A stretch of 64,000 nucleotides of DNA. Source: Longimicrobium sp. Lineage in GTDB: Bacteria; Gemmatimonadota; Gemmatimonadetes; Longimicrobiales; Longimicrobiaceae. How positions within the stretch are numbered: the first letter of the stretch is position 1; each line of letters starts with the position of its first letter. This document shows positions 34,619 through 43,201 of the stretch, piece after piece. The position numbers and the translations under genes are program-made. The notes beneath the pieces are model-generated. The model saw nothing but the letters and a program-made list of their open reading frames with translations, did not search any database and was not told where the DNA came from. The stretch is from contig DASUYB010000057.1 of assembly GCA_036377595.1 (NCBI GenBank), positions 1 to 64,000 of the forward strand, written 5' to 3'.

Positions 34619-35764
34619 ATGGGCTCGACCATCGACCCCGGGAGCCTGGCCGTGGCGGCGACGCACGTCGACGCCACCTGGGCGCCAGAGCGGCGGCGCG
34701 TCCGCCTGCACGCCTACTGGCTCCGGCTCCTGGCCGCGGGCCCCGACCGCTACGCCGGGGTGGCCGAACGCTGGACCGACGGAGCCAACTTCCACCCCGA
34801 CCCCGACGCGGCCGCCCGCGACGAGCGCATCGCCGCGGCCGAGGCGGCCGACGGCGGCCGGACGCTGCGGGTGCGGTGGGAAGACGGCGCGACGCACCTC
34901 TTCGCCGCAGAGGAGCTGTGGCACCGGGCCTTCGAGGCCGACCCCGCCGACCGGGTCGAGCCCGAGCCCTGGGACGCGCGCACCCACTTTCCGGCGTTCG
35001 ACCACGCGCGGGTGATGGACGACGACGACGCCCTCTGCGAGTTCCTGCACTTCTTCCTGCGCCGCGGGCTGGCATTCCTGCACGGGGTGCCGCGCCGCGA
35101 GAAGGAGATCGAGCGGGTGGCCGCGCGCCTCTCCACCCTGCAGCGCAGCCACCTGGGCGACACCTTCACCCTCCTCTGGCGCGAGGAGTCGCGGCACCTG
35201 GGCGAGACCCCCGACGGGATCCCGCTGCACATCGACATGGTGTACAAGCAGATCCCGCCCGACCTGCAGATGCTGCACGTGCTCGAGGAGGCCGAGGAGG
35301 GGGGCGAGAACGTGTTCGTCGACGCCTTCCACCTGCTCTCGCGGATGGACCCCGAAGACGTGCGGCTCCTGCGCGAGGTTCCCGTCTGGTTCGTGGCCGA
35401 GAGCGAGACCGTGCACTTCCGCGGGCTGCACCCGATCGTGGTGTGCGACGCCCGCGGGCGCTTCCAGGGGATGTACTACAACGAGTACAAGATGGTCTTC
35501 CCCGTCGACGCGCCGGCCGGGCTCTACCACGCCTTCCTGCGCCTGAGGCGGCTGGCGGGCGACCCGGAGAGCGCGCAGGTGGTGCGGCTGCCGCGCGACA
35601 GCATCGCCCTGTTCCACAACCTGCGCACGCTGCACGCGCGGCTGGCCTTCCGCGGCACGCGCCGCCACCTGGAGGGGTGCTACCTCTCCGAAGACGACCT
35701 GAAGAGCCGCTACCGCACGCTGGCCGCCCGCGCGGCCGCGCCCGCCGCGCCCGCCGCGCCGTGA
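34619..35764 (+). CDS. Fe(II)/2-oxoglutarate dioxygenase, TauD / gamma-butyrobetaine hydroxylase type
   Basis: 381 residues. N-terminal ~110 residues resemble the small N-terminal domain of GBBH-like enzymes; the rest is a TauD-type double-stranded beta-helix. Iron ligands: HxD in PLHIDMVYK, distal His in the FHNLRTLHARLAF block, whose Arg nearby would bind 2-oxoglutarate. FLHGVP precedes. Expected reaction: hydroxylation or desaturation with succinate and CO2 release. A Pro-Ala repeat ends the protein. Starts 21 bases after the BBE gene. Confidence 0.9.
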   Translation: MGSTIDPGSLAVAATHVDATWAPERRRVRLHAYWLRLLAAGPDRYAGVAERWTDGANFHPDPDAAARDERIAAAEAADGGRTLRVRWEDGATHLFAAEELWHRAFEADPADRVEPEPWDARTHFPAFDHARVMDDDDALCEFLHFFLRRGLAFLHGVPRREKEIERVAARLSTLQRSHLGDTFTLLWREESRHLGETPDGIPLHIDMVYKQIPPDLQMLHVLEEAEEGGENVFVDAFHLLSRMDPEDVRLLREVPVWFVAESETVHFRGLHPIVVCDARGRFQGMYYNEYKMVFPVDAPAGLYHAFLRLRRLAGDPESAQVVRLPRDSIALFHNLRTLHARLAFRGTRRHLEGCYLSEDDLKSRYRTLAARAAAPAAPAAP

Positions 35765-35951
35765 CGGCGCGGCGCTGCCCTGCTCCGCCGCGGAGTGGCC
35801 CGCCGTCGAGACTGACCGCCGCCCGGCGGGCCGCCTGGAAGCACCACCGCCTGCGCCGCGACCGCCGGGCGCATCATCCACCGCCCCGCCGCGCGGCGCC
35901 TGGAGCGATGCGCGGCGGCGTGGGAGACACCGGGAAGGGGAAAGGACGACC

Positions 35952-36563
35952 ATGAGCTCGATCGCCACGCCGGCCGCCGCGTCCGCGCGGCACCCGGCGG
36001 AGACCGCCACCGGGCTCGTGGCCCGGCTCAACACGCGCGGGCACCGGCGCGCCCTGTGGGGGTTCGCGGCCATCGTGCTGGCGCACTGGGCCGAGCACCT
36101 GTTGCAGGCCTGGCAGATCTGGGGGATGGGGATGCCGCGCCCGCACGCGATGGGCGCGCTGGGGATGGTGTGGCCGTGGCTGGTGCACTCGGAGTGGCTG
36201 CACTACGGCTACGCGGTGGTGATGCTGATCGGCCTGTTCCTGCTGCGCCCGGGGATGGCGGGGCGCGCGCGCAGCTGGTGGACCGTGGCGCTGGCCATCC
36301 AGTTCTGGCACCACGTCGAGCACGCGCTGCTGCTGGTCCAGGCGCAGAGCGGCTGGCACCTGGCGGGGCGCCCCGTCCCCACCAGCATCGTCCAGCTCTG
36401 GCTCCCGCGGGTGGAGCTGCACCTGTTCTACAACGCCATCGTCTTCGTGCCGATGGTGATCGCCATGGTCCACCATCTCCGCCCCTCGCCCGCCGAGGCC
36501 GCGGGGATGCGGTGCACCTGCGCGATGCGGGGCGCCTTCCGGCCGTCTCCGCGGTTCACGTAG
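35952..36563 (+). CDS. Small membrane protein with two HxxEH motifs
   Basis: 203 residues with about four hydrophobic segments (WGFAAIVLAHWAEHLLQAW, YGYAVVMLIGLFLL, VALAIQFWHHVEHALLLV, FYNAIVFVPMVIAMV). Two of them hold similar His/Glu groups, HWAEH and HHVEH, and another has VELHLFYN, so a metal or haem site in the membrane is possible. No family recognised. Sits between the dioxygenase and an ABM-type enzyme in the same direction. Ribosome site AAGGGGAAAGG near ATG 35952. Confidence 0.72.
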   Translation: MSSIATPAAASARHPAETATGLVARLNTRGHRRALWGFAAIVLAHWAEHLLQAWQIWGMGMPRPHAMGALGMVWPWLVHSEWLHYGYAVVMLIGLFLLRPGMAGRARSWWTVALAIQFWHHVEHALLLVQAQSGWHLAGRPVPTSIVQLWLPRVELHLFYNAIVFVPMVIAMVHHLRPSPAEAAGMRCTCAMRGAFRPSPRFT

Positions 36564-36732
36564 CTGTCGCAGCCGCCCCGGCGGTGACGCTGCCCACCAC
36601 GGCGGGAGTGGCGCGCGCCGTGAGGTCCGGGATGGCCGCGCAAAGGCGCGAGGGTTACGTTCCGGGGGCGCCGGTACGCTCCCGGAAACGCGGGCGCGGC
36701 GCCCGGCGCACCCCTTTGCAAGGAGGTGCTTC

Positions 36733-37053
36733 GTGGGCCTGTCCGTGATCGCCGTGTACCGGCCCAGGGAGGGGCGCGAGGACGAGCTGCTGGACGTCAT
36801 GCGCGACCATCTTCCCGTGCTCCGCCAGGAGGGTCTCGCCAGCGGCGCGGAGCCGGTGGTGCTGCGCACCGGCGACGGCACCCTGATCGAGGTGTTCGAG
36901 TGGGCCTCGGAGGACGCCGTGCGGCACGCGCACGAGAACGCGCGCGTGCAGGAGCTGTGGAACCGCTTTGCCGCCGTCTCCGACAACGTTCCCCTGGCCG
37001 AGGTCCCCGCGGCCCGCGAGCGCTTCGCCACCGTGGAGCGCGTGGAGCTCTGA
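36733..37053 (+). CDS. Antibiotic biosynthesis monooxygenase (ABM) domain protein
   Basis: 106 residues, the usual size of a single dimeric alpha/beta-barrel subunit. Pattern VIAVYRPREGREDELLDVMR ... LIEVFEWASEDAVRHAHENA is typical. Cofactor-free members oxidise anthrone-type intermediates to quinones; others only bind or degrade small molecules. GTG 36733 is well supported by AAGGAGGTG (36719-36727). Terminated by a strong hairpin at 37086. Confidence 0.9.
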   Translation: MGLSVIAVYRPREGREDELLDVMRDHLPVLRQEGLASGAEPVVLRTGDGTLIEVFEWASEDAVRHAHENARVQELWNRFAAVSDNVPLAEVPAARERFATVERVEL

Positions 37054-37085
37054 GCGGGGCGGGACCGCCACCGCGCCCGGCGCAG

Positions 37086-37113
37086 GGCCCTTCCCCGCCG
37101 ACGGGGAAGGGCC
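37086..37113 (+). terminator. Strong hairpin terminator after the ABM gene
   Basis: Perfect 12-bp stem GGCCCTTCCCCG/CGGGGAAGGGCC with a CCGA loop, followed by TTCGTTCTCCC. 32 bases after the stop. Confidence 0.85.
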
Positions 37114-37201
37114 TTCGTTCTCCCTGGCTCCGCCCGGCGGCGAACGTCCGTCGCCCCTGCCCCGGCCACCTTCCCGCGGCCCCTCCCCGGCGCCCCTCCG
37201 A

Positions 37202-37338
37202 ACACGAGCAACCTGAGAGAAGGCACGCCTCGCACCCCTGCCTAGACTATATCGCGGCTGCCCACTACCGCGAGTGCCCCGTCCGGAGCCGCGCATCCGC
37301 GCCGGTCCCAGGCCGTGCCAAGGCAAGGAGGAAATGCG
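37202..37338 (+). promoter_or_regulatory. Duplicated 5' leader, copy 1
   Basis: About 137 bases nearly the same as 38583-38719, ending in AAGGAGGAAATGCG just before ATG. The shared block TGAGAGAAGGCACGCC ... CCTGCCTAGACT may hold the promoter (TAGACT as -10). Conserved beyond what the coding duplication needs, so it likely carries promoter and translation signals. Confidence 0.6.
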
Positions 37339-38448
37339 ATGCTCACCAAGCCCGTTGCCATTTGCGTGAACCGAGGGGGACAGAGTCTCGACACCGCCAA
37401 GATGGTGGCCGACGCGGTCGGCTGGCCCGTCATCGGGGCCGACCCACGAGACATCCTTCTGGTCGACGCAGGAAACGCCATCATCGGTCTCGGCTTCCAG
37501 GTCGTCACCTCGTTCACGACCGCGGCCGCCTCGGACCCGGCCGTGGATCCGGCACTGGATCCGTCGATCTCCGGCGACTGCGCCGGCGATCCCGCGTTCG
37601 CCGTGGCCAGCACCACCGAACCCACCATCGCCTCGTCGTTCGAGTTCGCCACCGGATCGATCGACGACGCCGCCGAGAAGCCCGCGCGCCACCTCCAGCT
37701 GTCCGCCGCCACGCTCACGCGCAACAAGCGCGGCGACAACGGGACGCAGCGCCTGCACTGGACCGACGTGAACGGCAACCTCTTCACCTTCGCGCAGTTC
37801 GACGACGCGGGGCTGCAGGGGAAGCGCGGCGCCTACTACCGCAAGCTCCTGGAGCGGCGCGGCTTCGAGCTGGGCAAGCGCACCCGCTTCGACAACACCC
37901 TGCCGCTGGTGGGGGTGACCCTGCTGGTGTCGGACCTGGAGCGCTCGCGCGCCTGGTACGAAGGGAAGCTCGGGCTGAAGGTGATCGACGCCGACCGCGA
38001 CGACGTGAGCCTCGACGCGGGGAACATCATCCTGCGTCTGCGTCCCGAGTCGTCGACCGGGCTGGTGCGCAGGTACCGGATGACCATGGCGCTGCGCGAC
38101 CAGTTCAGCTTCTACACCCCCGACATCCGGGCCGAGGCCGCCAACCTCGCGAAGGGCGGGGTGATCTTCCCGCGCGGCATCGAGTGGAGCACCTCGGGCG
38201 GCGCGCTGGCCAAGATGCCGGACCCCGACGGCTACGGCCTGTGGCTCTGGCAGCCGCAGCCGACCTACATCACCGGGATGCCCATCGACTACACGTCGGT
38301 GGTCAGCCGGATCCTGCACGAGCAGGGGCTGCCACTCCCCGAGCAGGGCTACAGCGGGCCGTACAGGCTGGAGCAGGTGGCCCAGCCGACCCTGAGCGCG
38401 CCGCCGCCGTCGGGCACGCCGACCACGCCGCCCACCACCAAGGGCTGA
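37339..38448 (+). CDS. VOC superfamily protein, two modules (tandem copy 1)
   Basis: 369 residues. N-terminal module (~1-165) is degenerate and ends RLHWTDVNGNLFTFAQFDD; C-terminal module (~190-310) is a clear VOC domain: VGVTLLVSDLERSRAWYEGK ... MPDPDGYGLWLWQPQP. A ~60-residue Asp/Ala/Ser-rich insertion lies in the first module, and a Pro/Thr tail ends in GTPTTPPTTKG. Perfect ribosome site AAGGAGG. Twin of 38720-39796 (most residues shared). Confidence 0.86.
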   Translation: MLTKPVAICVNRGGQSLDTAKMVADAVGWPVIGADPRDILLVDAGNAIIGLGFQVVTSFTTAAASDPAVDPALDPSISGDCAGDPAFAVASTTEPTIASSFEFATGSIDDAAEKPARHLQLSAATLTRNKRGDNGTQRLHWTDVNGNLFTFAQFDDAGLQGKRGAYYRKLLERRGFELGKRTRFDNTLPLVGVTLLVSDLERSRAWYEGKLGLKVIDADRDDVSLDAGNIILRLRPESSTGLVRRYRMTMALRDQFSFYTPDIRAEAANLAKGGVIFPRGIEWSTSGGALAKMPDPDGYGLWLWQPQPTYITGMPIDYTSVVSRILHEQGLPLPEQGYSGPYRLEQVAQPTLSAPPPSGTPTTPPTTKG

Positions 38449-38582
38449 GGCGTGCGCGGAAGCGGGGTCCCGAAGACCGAGGGGGCCCCGCATCCCGGCG
38501 ATCGCCGCTGCACCCCTCCGGCGGCGAACGCCCGTCTCCCTGCCCCGGCCACCTGCCGCGGCGCTCGCCGGCACCCCTCCAG

Positions 38583-38719
38583 ACACGAGCAACTTGAGAG
38601 AAGGCACGCCTGCCGCCCCTGCCTAGACTGTACCGCGGCTGCCCACTACCGCGAGCGTGCCCCGTCCGGAGCCGCGTCCCCGCCGGTCCCGGGCCGTGCC
38701 AAGGCAAGGAGGAAATGCG
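38583..38719 (+). promoter_or_regulatory. Duplicated 5' leader, copy 2
   Basis: Counterpart of 37202-37338, with few changes (CTTGAG for CCTGAG; TAGACTGTACCGCGGCTG for TAGACTATATCGCGGCTG). Each VOC twin thus keeps its own leader and could be expressed on its own. Confidence 0.6.
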
Positions 38720-39796
38720 ATGCTCACCAAGCCCGTTGCCATTTGCGTGAACCGAGGGGGACAGAGTCTCGACACCGCGAAGATGGTGGCCGAGGCGGTC
38801 GGCTGGCCCGTCATCGGGGTCGATCCCCGCGACCTGCTGCTGGTCGACGCGGGGAACGCCATCGTCGGCCTCGGTTTCCAGATCGTGTCGGCACTCATCA
38901 TCTCCGACCCGTCCATCTCCGGGAGCTGCGGTGGCGACCCCGCGTTCGCCACCGCCAGCACCGGGGAACCCACCCTCGCCTCGTCGCTCGAGTTCGCCTC
39001 GGTGTCGATCGACGCCGATGCCGAGAAGGCCGCGCGCCACCTGGAGCTTTCCACCGCCGTCGTCACGCGCAACAAGCGGGCGGGCACCGGTGCGCAGCGC
39101 CTGCACTGGACCGACGTGAACGGAAACCTCTTCACCTTCGCGCAGTTCGACGCCGAAGGGCTGAAGGGGAAGCGCGGCGGCTACTACGCGAAGCTCCTGG
39201 AACGGCGCGGCTTCGAGTTGGGCAAGCGCAACCGGTTCGACAACACCCAGCCGCTGGTGGGCGTAACCCTGCTGGTGTCGGACCTGGACCGTTCGCGCAG
39301 CTTCTACGAGGGGCAGCTGGGGCTGAAGGTGGTGGATGCCGACAACGACGACGTGAGCCTCGACGCGGGGAACATCATCATGCGGCTGCGCCCCGAGACC
39401 TCCACCGGCATGGTGCGCAGGTATCAGCAGAGCCAGTCGCTGCGCGACCAGTTCAGCTTCTACACCCCCGACATCCGGGCCGAGGCCGCCAACCTCGTCA
39501 GCCAGGGGGTCGGGTTCCCGCGCGGGATCGAGTGGACCGTCTCGGGCGGCGCCCTGGCCAAGATGCCGGACCCCGACGGCTACAACCTGTGGCTCTGGCA
39601 GCCGCAGCCCCGCTTCGTGGAGGGGATGCCGATCGACTACACGCCGGTGACCAGCCGGATCCTGAAGGAGCACGGCCTGCCGCTTCCCCGGGAAGCGTAC
39701 ACCGGGCCGTACGTGCAGGAGGCCCTGGGACTGCTCTCCACCATTCCGCCGCCGCCGTCCGGCACGCCGACCACGCCGCCCACCACCAAGGGCTGA
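38720..39796 (+). CDS. VOC superfamily protein, two modules (tandem copy 2)
   Basis: 358 residues, twin of 37339-38448: the same first 30 residues nearly unchanged, the same HWTDVNGNLFTFAQFD and MPDPDGYNLWLWQPQP, and the same Pro/Thr tail. It is shorter by about eleven residues in the acidic insertion. Divergence at the protein level is concentrated in the insertion and the last ~60 residues. AAGGAGGAAATGCG precedes ATG 38720. Confidence 0.86.
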   Translation: MLTKPVAICVNRGGQSLDTAKMVAEAVGWPVIGVDPRDLLLVDAGNAIVGLGFQIVSALIISDPSISGSCGGDPAFATASTGEPTLASSLEFASVSIDADAEKAARHLELSTAVVTRNKRAGTGAQRLHWTDVNGNLFTFAQFDAEGLKGKRGGYYAKLLERRGFELGKRNRFDNTQPLVGVTLLVSDLDRSRSFYEGQLGLKVVDADNDDVSLDAGNIIMRLRPETSTGMVRRYQQSQSLRDQFSFYTPDIRAEAANLVSQGVGFPRGIEWTVSGGALAKMPDPDGYNLWLWQPQPRFVEGMPIDYTPVTSRILKEHGLPLPREAYTGPYVQEALGLLSTIPPPPSGTPTTPPTTKG

Positions 39797-39978
39797 GGCG
39801 CGCGCGGAGGCGGGGCCCCGGTCCCGGGTCTCGAGCGCCGGACCGGCGCCCGGAGACCGGGATCCGGTCCGGAAAGACCGAGGGCTCCGCGATGCCGGTC
39901 ATCGGCGCTGCACCCCCGTCCGCCGTCCTCCGCCGTTCGCGGGGGGCGGCGGCGGGCACCCGACCTCCAGGAGGACGC

Positions 39979-40944
39979 ATGGACGAGGAACTGCGGACCG
40001 ATTTCGCCGGCGAGGGCGCGCTGGCCGGGGCCAGGCTGGCCGAGGTGGCGCTGTACGTGCGCGACCTTTCCGCCTCGCGGGCCTTCTACGAGGAGGTGCT
40101 GGGGCTGGAGCCGGCGGACGCGGACAGCCACTCGGCGGCCTACGCCACCGGCCCGGCCCGGCTGCGCCTGCGCGCGGCCGACGACGAGGCGGTGACGCTG
40201 GCCGACGCCGATCCCTCGGCCGACCTGACCTTCCTGGTGTCCGACCTCGACGGGGTGCGCAACGCGCTGGCCGCGCGCGGGGTGGCGTTCGCCGACACGA
40301 TGCGCTACGTGATCGGCGCCACCACGGGGTTCCACGACCCCGACGGGCACCGCATCTCGCTGTACGAGCCCTCGGCCACGGCCATGACCTGGCCCAGCGG
40401 CGAGAAGATCAAGGAGCTCGTGCGCGCCGTCGGAAAGGACCCGGCGGCGTTCGGGACGGGCGCCCAGGGAGGCGCGCCGGCGCCGGCGGGGCTGGGCGGG
40501 AGCGAGCTGGTGTACCTCTTCCTCTTCGTTCCCGACGCCGACCAGGCGATGGAGTTCTACCACTCCGTGCTGGGGCTTCCCTACCTGGAGTGCCGGGCGT
40601 GCCGGCGCGGCTCCACCGAGCACCAGCAGGGCGTGGTGAAGTACGACGCCGGCGGGCTGATGCTGACCACCCACCTCTTCGAGGGCCCCGAGGCCGAGGC
40701 CGCGGGGGCGCTGACCGCGGCGCAGATGAAGGGGCTGGCCCCGGTGTTCCAGGTGCCCGACGTGGCGCGGGCCGCGGCGGCGCTGGCGGCGCGCGGGGTG
40801 CGCACCGGCCGCGTGGTGACGTCGGCGGCGGAGCGCAGCGCGCGCTTCGAGGATCCCTTCGGCCGCGTGTTCCACCTGCGGGAGACCCTGCCGGAGACGG
40901 CGGAGCCCCGGGCCGGGGCACGCGCCGCGGCCGGGGCGCGCTGA
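39979..40944 (+). CDS. VOC superfamily protein, two VOC domains
   Basis: 321 residues, third member of the 22726/30878 subfamily. Module 1 (~20-135): EVALYVRDLSASRAFYEEVL ... GFHDPDGHRISLYEPSATAM. Module 2 (~165-300): ELVYLFLFVPDADQAMEFYH ... CRACRRGSTEHQQGVVKYDA ... FEDPFGRVFHLRE. GGAGGA before ATG 39979. The racemase-like gene begins at the base after its stop codon. Confidence 0.88.
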   Translation: MDEELRTDFAGEGALAGARLAEVALYVRDLSASRAFYEEVLGLEPADADSHSAAYATGPARLRLRAADDEAVTLADADPSADLTFLVSDLDGVRNALAARGVAFADTMRYVIGATTGFHDPDGHRISLYEPSATAMTWPSGEKIKELVRAVGKDPAAFGTGAQGGAPAPAGLGGSELVYLFLFVPDADQAMEFYHSVLGLPYLECRACRRGSTEHQQGVVKYDAGGLMLTTHLFEGPEAEAAGALTAAQMKGLAPVFQVPDVARAAAALAARGVRTGRVVTSAAERSARFEDPFGRVFHLRETLPETAEPRAGARAAAGAR

Positions 40945-41742
40945 ATGGGCGCGTTCCCCCGGTTGCGGCGGATGGGCGTGCTGGGCGGCCTGGGTCCGCA
41001 GGCCACCATGGAGTTCGAGGCGCGGGTGCACGCCGTCTCGCGTACGCTGCTTCCATCCCGGAAAAGCGGCGGCTATCCCCCGATGGCCGTCCTCTACTAT
41101 CGACACACTCCCTTCCTCTTGGATTGCGACCTGCGCGTCGCCCTTCCTCCGCGGCCGCACCCGCGCCTCCTCGAGGCCGCCCGCTCGCTGCGCCCCCTGG
41201 CCGACTTCCTGGTGATCCCGGCGAACGCCCCGCACCTCTTCCACGCGGAGATCGAGGAGGCGTTTGGCGGGCCGCTGGTGAGCATGGTGGAAGCGACGCT
41301 CGCCGAGGTGGAGCGGCGCGGGTGGACGCGGGTGGGGGTGCTGGGGCTGGGCGAGCCGCGCGTGTACCTGGACCCGCTCGGCGCGCGCGGCGTGGACGCG
41401 CTGTCGCTTCCGCCGGAGGGCCGCGCCGCGCTGGACGCGGCGATCTTCGCCACCATGGAGGGGGGGGCGGAGCCGCAGTCGCGCCGCGCCGCGCTCGACG
41501 CCGTGGCGTGGCTCCGCGCGCGGGGCGCCGACGGGATCATCCCCGGGTGCACCGAGGTGCCGCTCCTGCTGGGCGAGGCGGCGGGCGCGCCCGACTTGGT
41601 GGACCCGCTCCAGCTCCTGGCCGAGGCGGCGGTGCGCTACGCCATCCCCGACGAGTGGCGGCCGGACCCGGAGACCGACGCGGCCCTCTCCACGCCGGCG
41701 CCGGCGGAGCGGGCGTCCTCCGGGGCCGCGGCGCCGGCCTGA
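40945..41742 (+). CDS. Aspartate/glutamate racemase family protein
   Basis: 265 residues. GVLGGLGPQATMEFEARV is the family's N-terminal signature, and IIPGCTEVPLLL holds the second catalytic Cys. The first catalytic Cys position (CNT..H in racemases) reads PANAPH, so it is replaced by Ala; some family members (broad racemases of the YgeA type) have Thr there. Two-base racemisation is thus in doubt and a different reaction (for example decarboxylation or hydantoin-type chemistry) may apply. No gap from the previous stop, so tightly coupled to the VOC gene. Confidence 0.85.
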   Translation: MGAFPRLRRMGVLGGLGPQATMEFEARVHAVSRTLLPSRKSGGYPPMAVLYYRHTPFLLDCDLRVALPPRPHPRLLEAARSLRPLADFLVIPANAPHLFHAEIEEAFGGPLVSMVEATLAEVERRGWTRVGVLGLGEPRVYLDPLGARGVDALSLPPEGRAALDAAIFATMEGGAEPQSRRAALDAVAWLRARGADGIIPGCTEVPLLLGEAAGAPDLVDPLQLLAEAAVRYAIPDEWRPDPETDAALSTPAPAERASSGAAAPA

Positions 41743-41947
41743 CCGCGCGCGCCGGCCCGGCGAATCGCATCGCCCCGGTCGCGACCGCCATCGCCGTCGA
41801 TCTCATCCTTACGACGACCGGGATGGCCGCTCTGGCGCGTTCGCCCTCGCCCGCATAGCATGGACCGGCCGGTCCGGACGGACCGCGCGGACGGGCGCTG
41901 AGCTCCCCGTCCCTGCCGCTCTTCACCCGGTTTCGCGGAGGTGCGGG

Positions 41948-42472
41948 ATGGCCGCAACGCTTGGCCCGGACGAGGTCTTCCGCACGCTGTTCGAGTACTG
42001 CGGCGCCAAGCCGGGCGCCGTGGTGGACCACCCCTGGGGCGAGGTCGTGTTCAAGGTGAAGAAGAAGATCTTCGCCTACATCGGCCGCCCGGGAGAATCG
42101 TCGGGGGTGACGGTGAAGCCCGCGCCCGAGGAGCTGGATGCGCTGCTGGCGCGCCCGAACGTGCAGCTGGCGCACTACATCGGGCGCTTCGGCTGGGTGA
42201 ACGTGTCCATCCACGACCAGGCGTCGATGAAGCTGGCGCTGCGCCTGGTGGACGAGACCTACGAGCAGATCGCGCACGGGAAGAAGGGCGGGGCGCGCAA
42301 GGCCGCGTCCCCGTCGGCCGCCGGAGAGACGCCGCCGCCCGCCGCGAAGAAGAGCGCCTCGAAGGAGGCTCCCGCGAAGAAGGAAGGCGCCGCGAAGAAG
42401 GAGGCTGCCGCGAAGGCGGGCGGGGCAAAGAAGCCCGCCGGGGGGAAGAAACCGGCTGCGGGATCTGCGTAG
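41948..42472 (+). CDS. MmcQ/YjbR-like (DUF1801-type fold) protein with Lys/Ala-rich tail
   Basis: 174 residues. Residues ~1-115 follow the YjbR pattern: EVFRTLFEYCGAKPGAVVDH, then VVFKVKKKIFAYIG, HYIGRFGWVNVSI. Residues ~120-174 are a disordered K/A/P tail (AAKKSASKEAPAKK etc.) like histone H1-type proteins, expected to bind nucleic acid. GGAGGTG before ATG 41948. Last gene of the plus arm; whether it belongs to the cluster is unclear. Confidence 0.85.
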   Translation: MAATLGPDEVFRTLFEYCGAKPGAVVDHPWGEVVFKVKKKIFAYIGRPGESSGVTVKPAPEELDALLARPNVQLAHYIGRFGWVNVSIHDQASMKLALRLVDETYEQIAHGKKGGARKAASPSAAGETPPPAAKKSASKEAPAKKEGAAKKEAAAKAGGAKKPAGGKKPAAGSA

Positions 42473-42639
42473 ATCACACGATCGATCCCCATTGGGGGAC
42501 TCTGTCGTCCCGGGCGGCGCCGGCTCCGCTCGGGACGACGCGTCTTTCATTTGATCTGATTCGTATCGAACCCGAAAGTTCCGGATCTCATGAGGAGACG
42601 CGGAGAACTCATCCCCGGCATCGATACCAGTTCCGGATT

Positions 42640-42875
42640 GATGTCATCCCGAAGGCGCTGAACCGACGCCTCGTTACGCTCCGAACCCTGGCGCCTGAGG
42701 GATCTGTGGCATGCTTCCGAGCCAAAGACCGCCTGTCTCTCCCAGAGCCGATCACAGGAATCCGAGCGAGCGGCCGCCTGCCGCTCGGATGCGGATCATA
42801 GATTCCTCACGGTGCCGCCAATCATCCGTGCGGTGGAAAGGACGGTGCAGCGGCTCCGTTCGGAATGACATCCTC
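42640..42875. repeat. Two facing copies of the family B repeat
   Basis: 42640-42735 (minus) and 42770-42875 (plus) match 18221-18325 and lie in opposite directions about 35 bases apart, so the pair can form a large cruciform. Shared words: CCTTCGGAATGACAT (or its complement) at the outer ends and CACAGATTCCTCA near the inner ends. Part of the 729-base gap 42473-43201 between the two converging arms, which has no gene. Confidence 0.75.
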
Positions 42876-42950
42876 TCGAGGGAATCGCACAGTTCGTCAT
42901 CTCCGCGCCCTCCGCGTCTCCGCGTGAGACAATCTTTTCCCGGGCTGGGA

Positions 42951-43125
42951 TGATACCAACTCCGGGTGAAGAATTGGTGCGACCCAGCCAATCCCGTGCT
43001 GCCGCGATGATAGATCCTTCGGCCTGCAAACGCTGGCACAGACGCTGATTACGGTCTTACCGGCCTCAGGATGACGTCAGCGTGGGGATCGGTCCGGGTG
43101 CTTCAACCCAATTGCCGGATTGGGA
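42951..43125 (+). repeat. Dispersed ~170 bp intergenic repeat (family A), copy 3
   Basis: Same direction as copy 1, with the conserved core CCTTCGGCCTGCAAACGC, CAGACGCTGATTACGGTC and GGCCTCAGGATGACGTCA. Preceded by CTCCGCGTCTCCGCGTGAGA, also seen in shorter form at the window's left end (bases 10-40). Confidence 0.9.
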
Positions 43126-43137
43126 TGAGAACAGATA

Positions 43138-43169
43138 CGGAGGCACGGGGAGAGTTCTCCGTGCCTCCG
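43138..43169. terminator. Hairpin after the CoA-transferase gene
   Basis: Perfect 11-bp stem CGGAGGCACGG/CCGTGCCTCCG with a 10-base loop, 32 bases beyond the minus-strand stop. Same word family as the hairpins at 7.15 and 17.9 kb. Confidence 0.7.
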
Positions 43170-43201
43170 TGTGACGAGATCGCGGTACCCGCGGCTGCGG
43201 G

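Noticed and set aside
42473-43201. Small genes in the gap between the arms
   Set aside because: All frames are explained by repeat families A and B and a hairpin; no start with a ribosome site.
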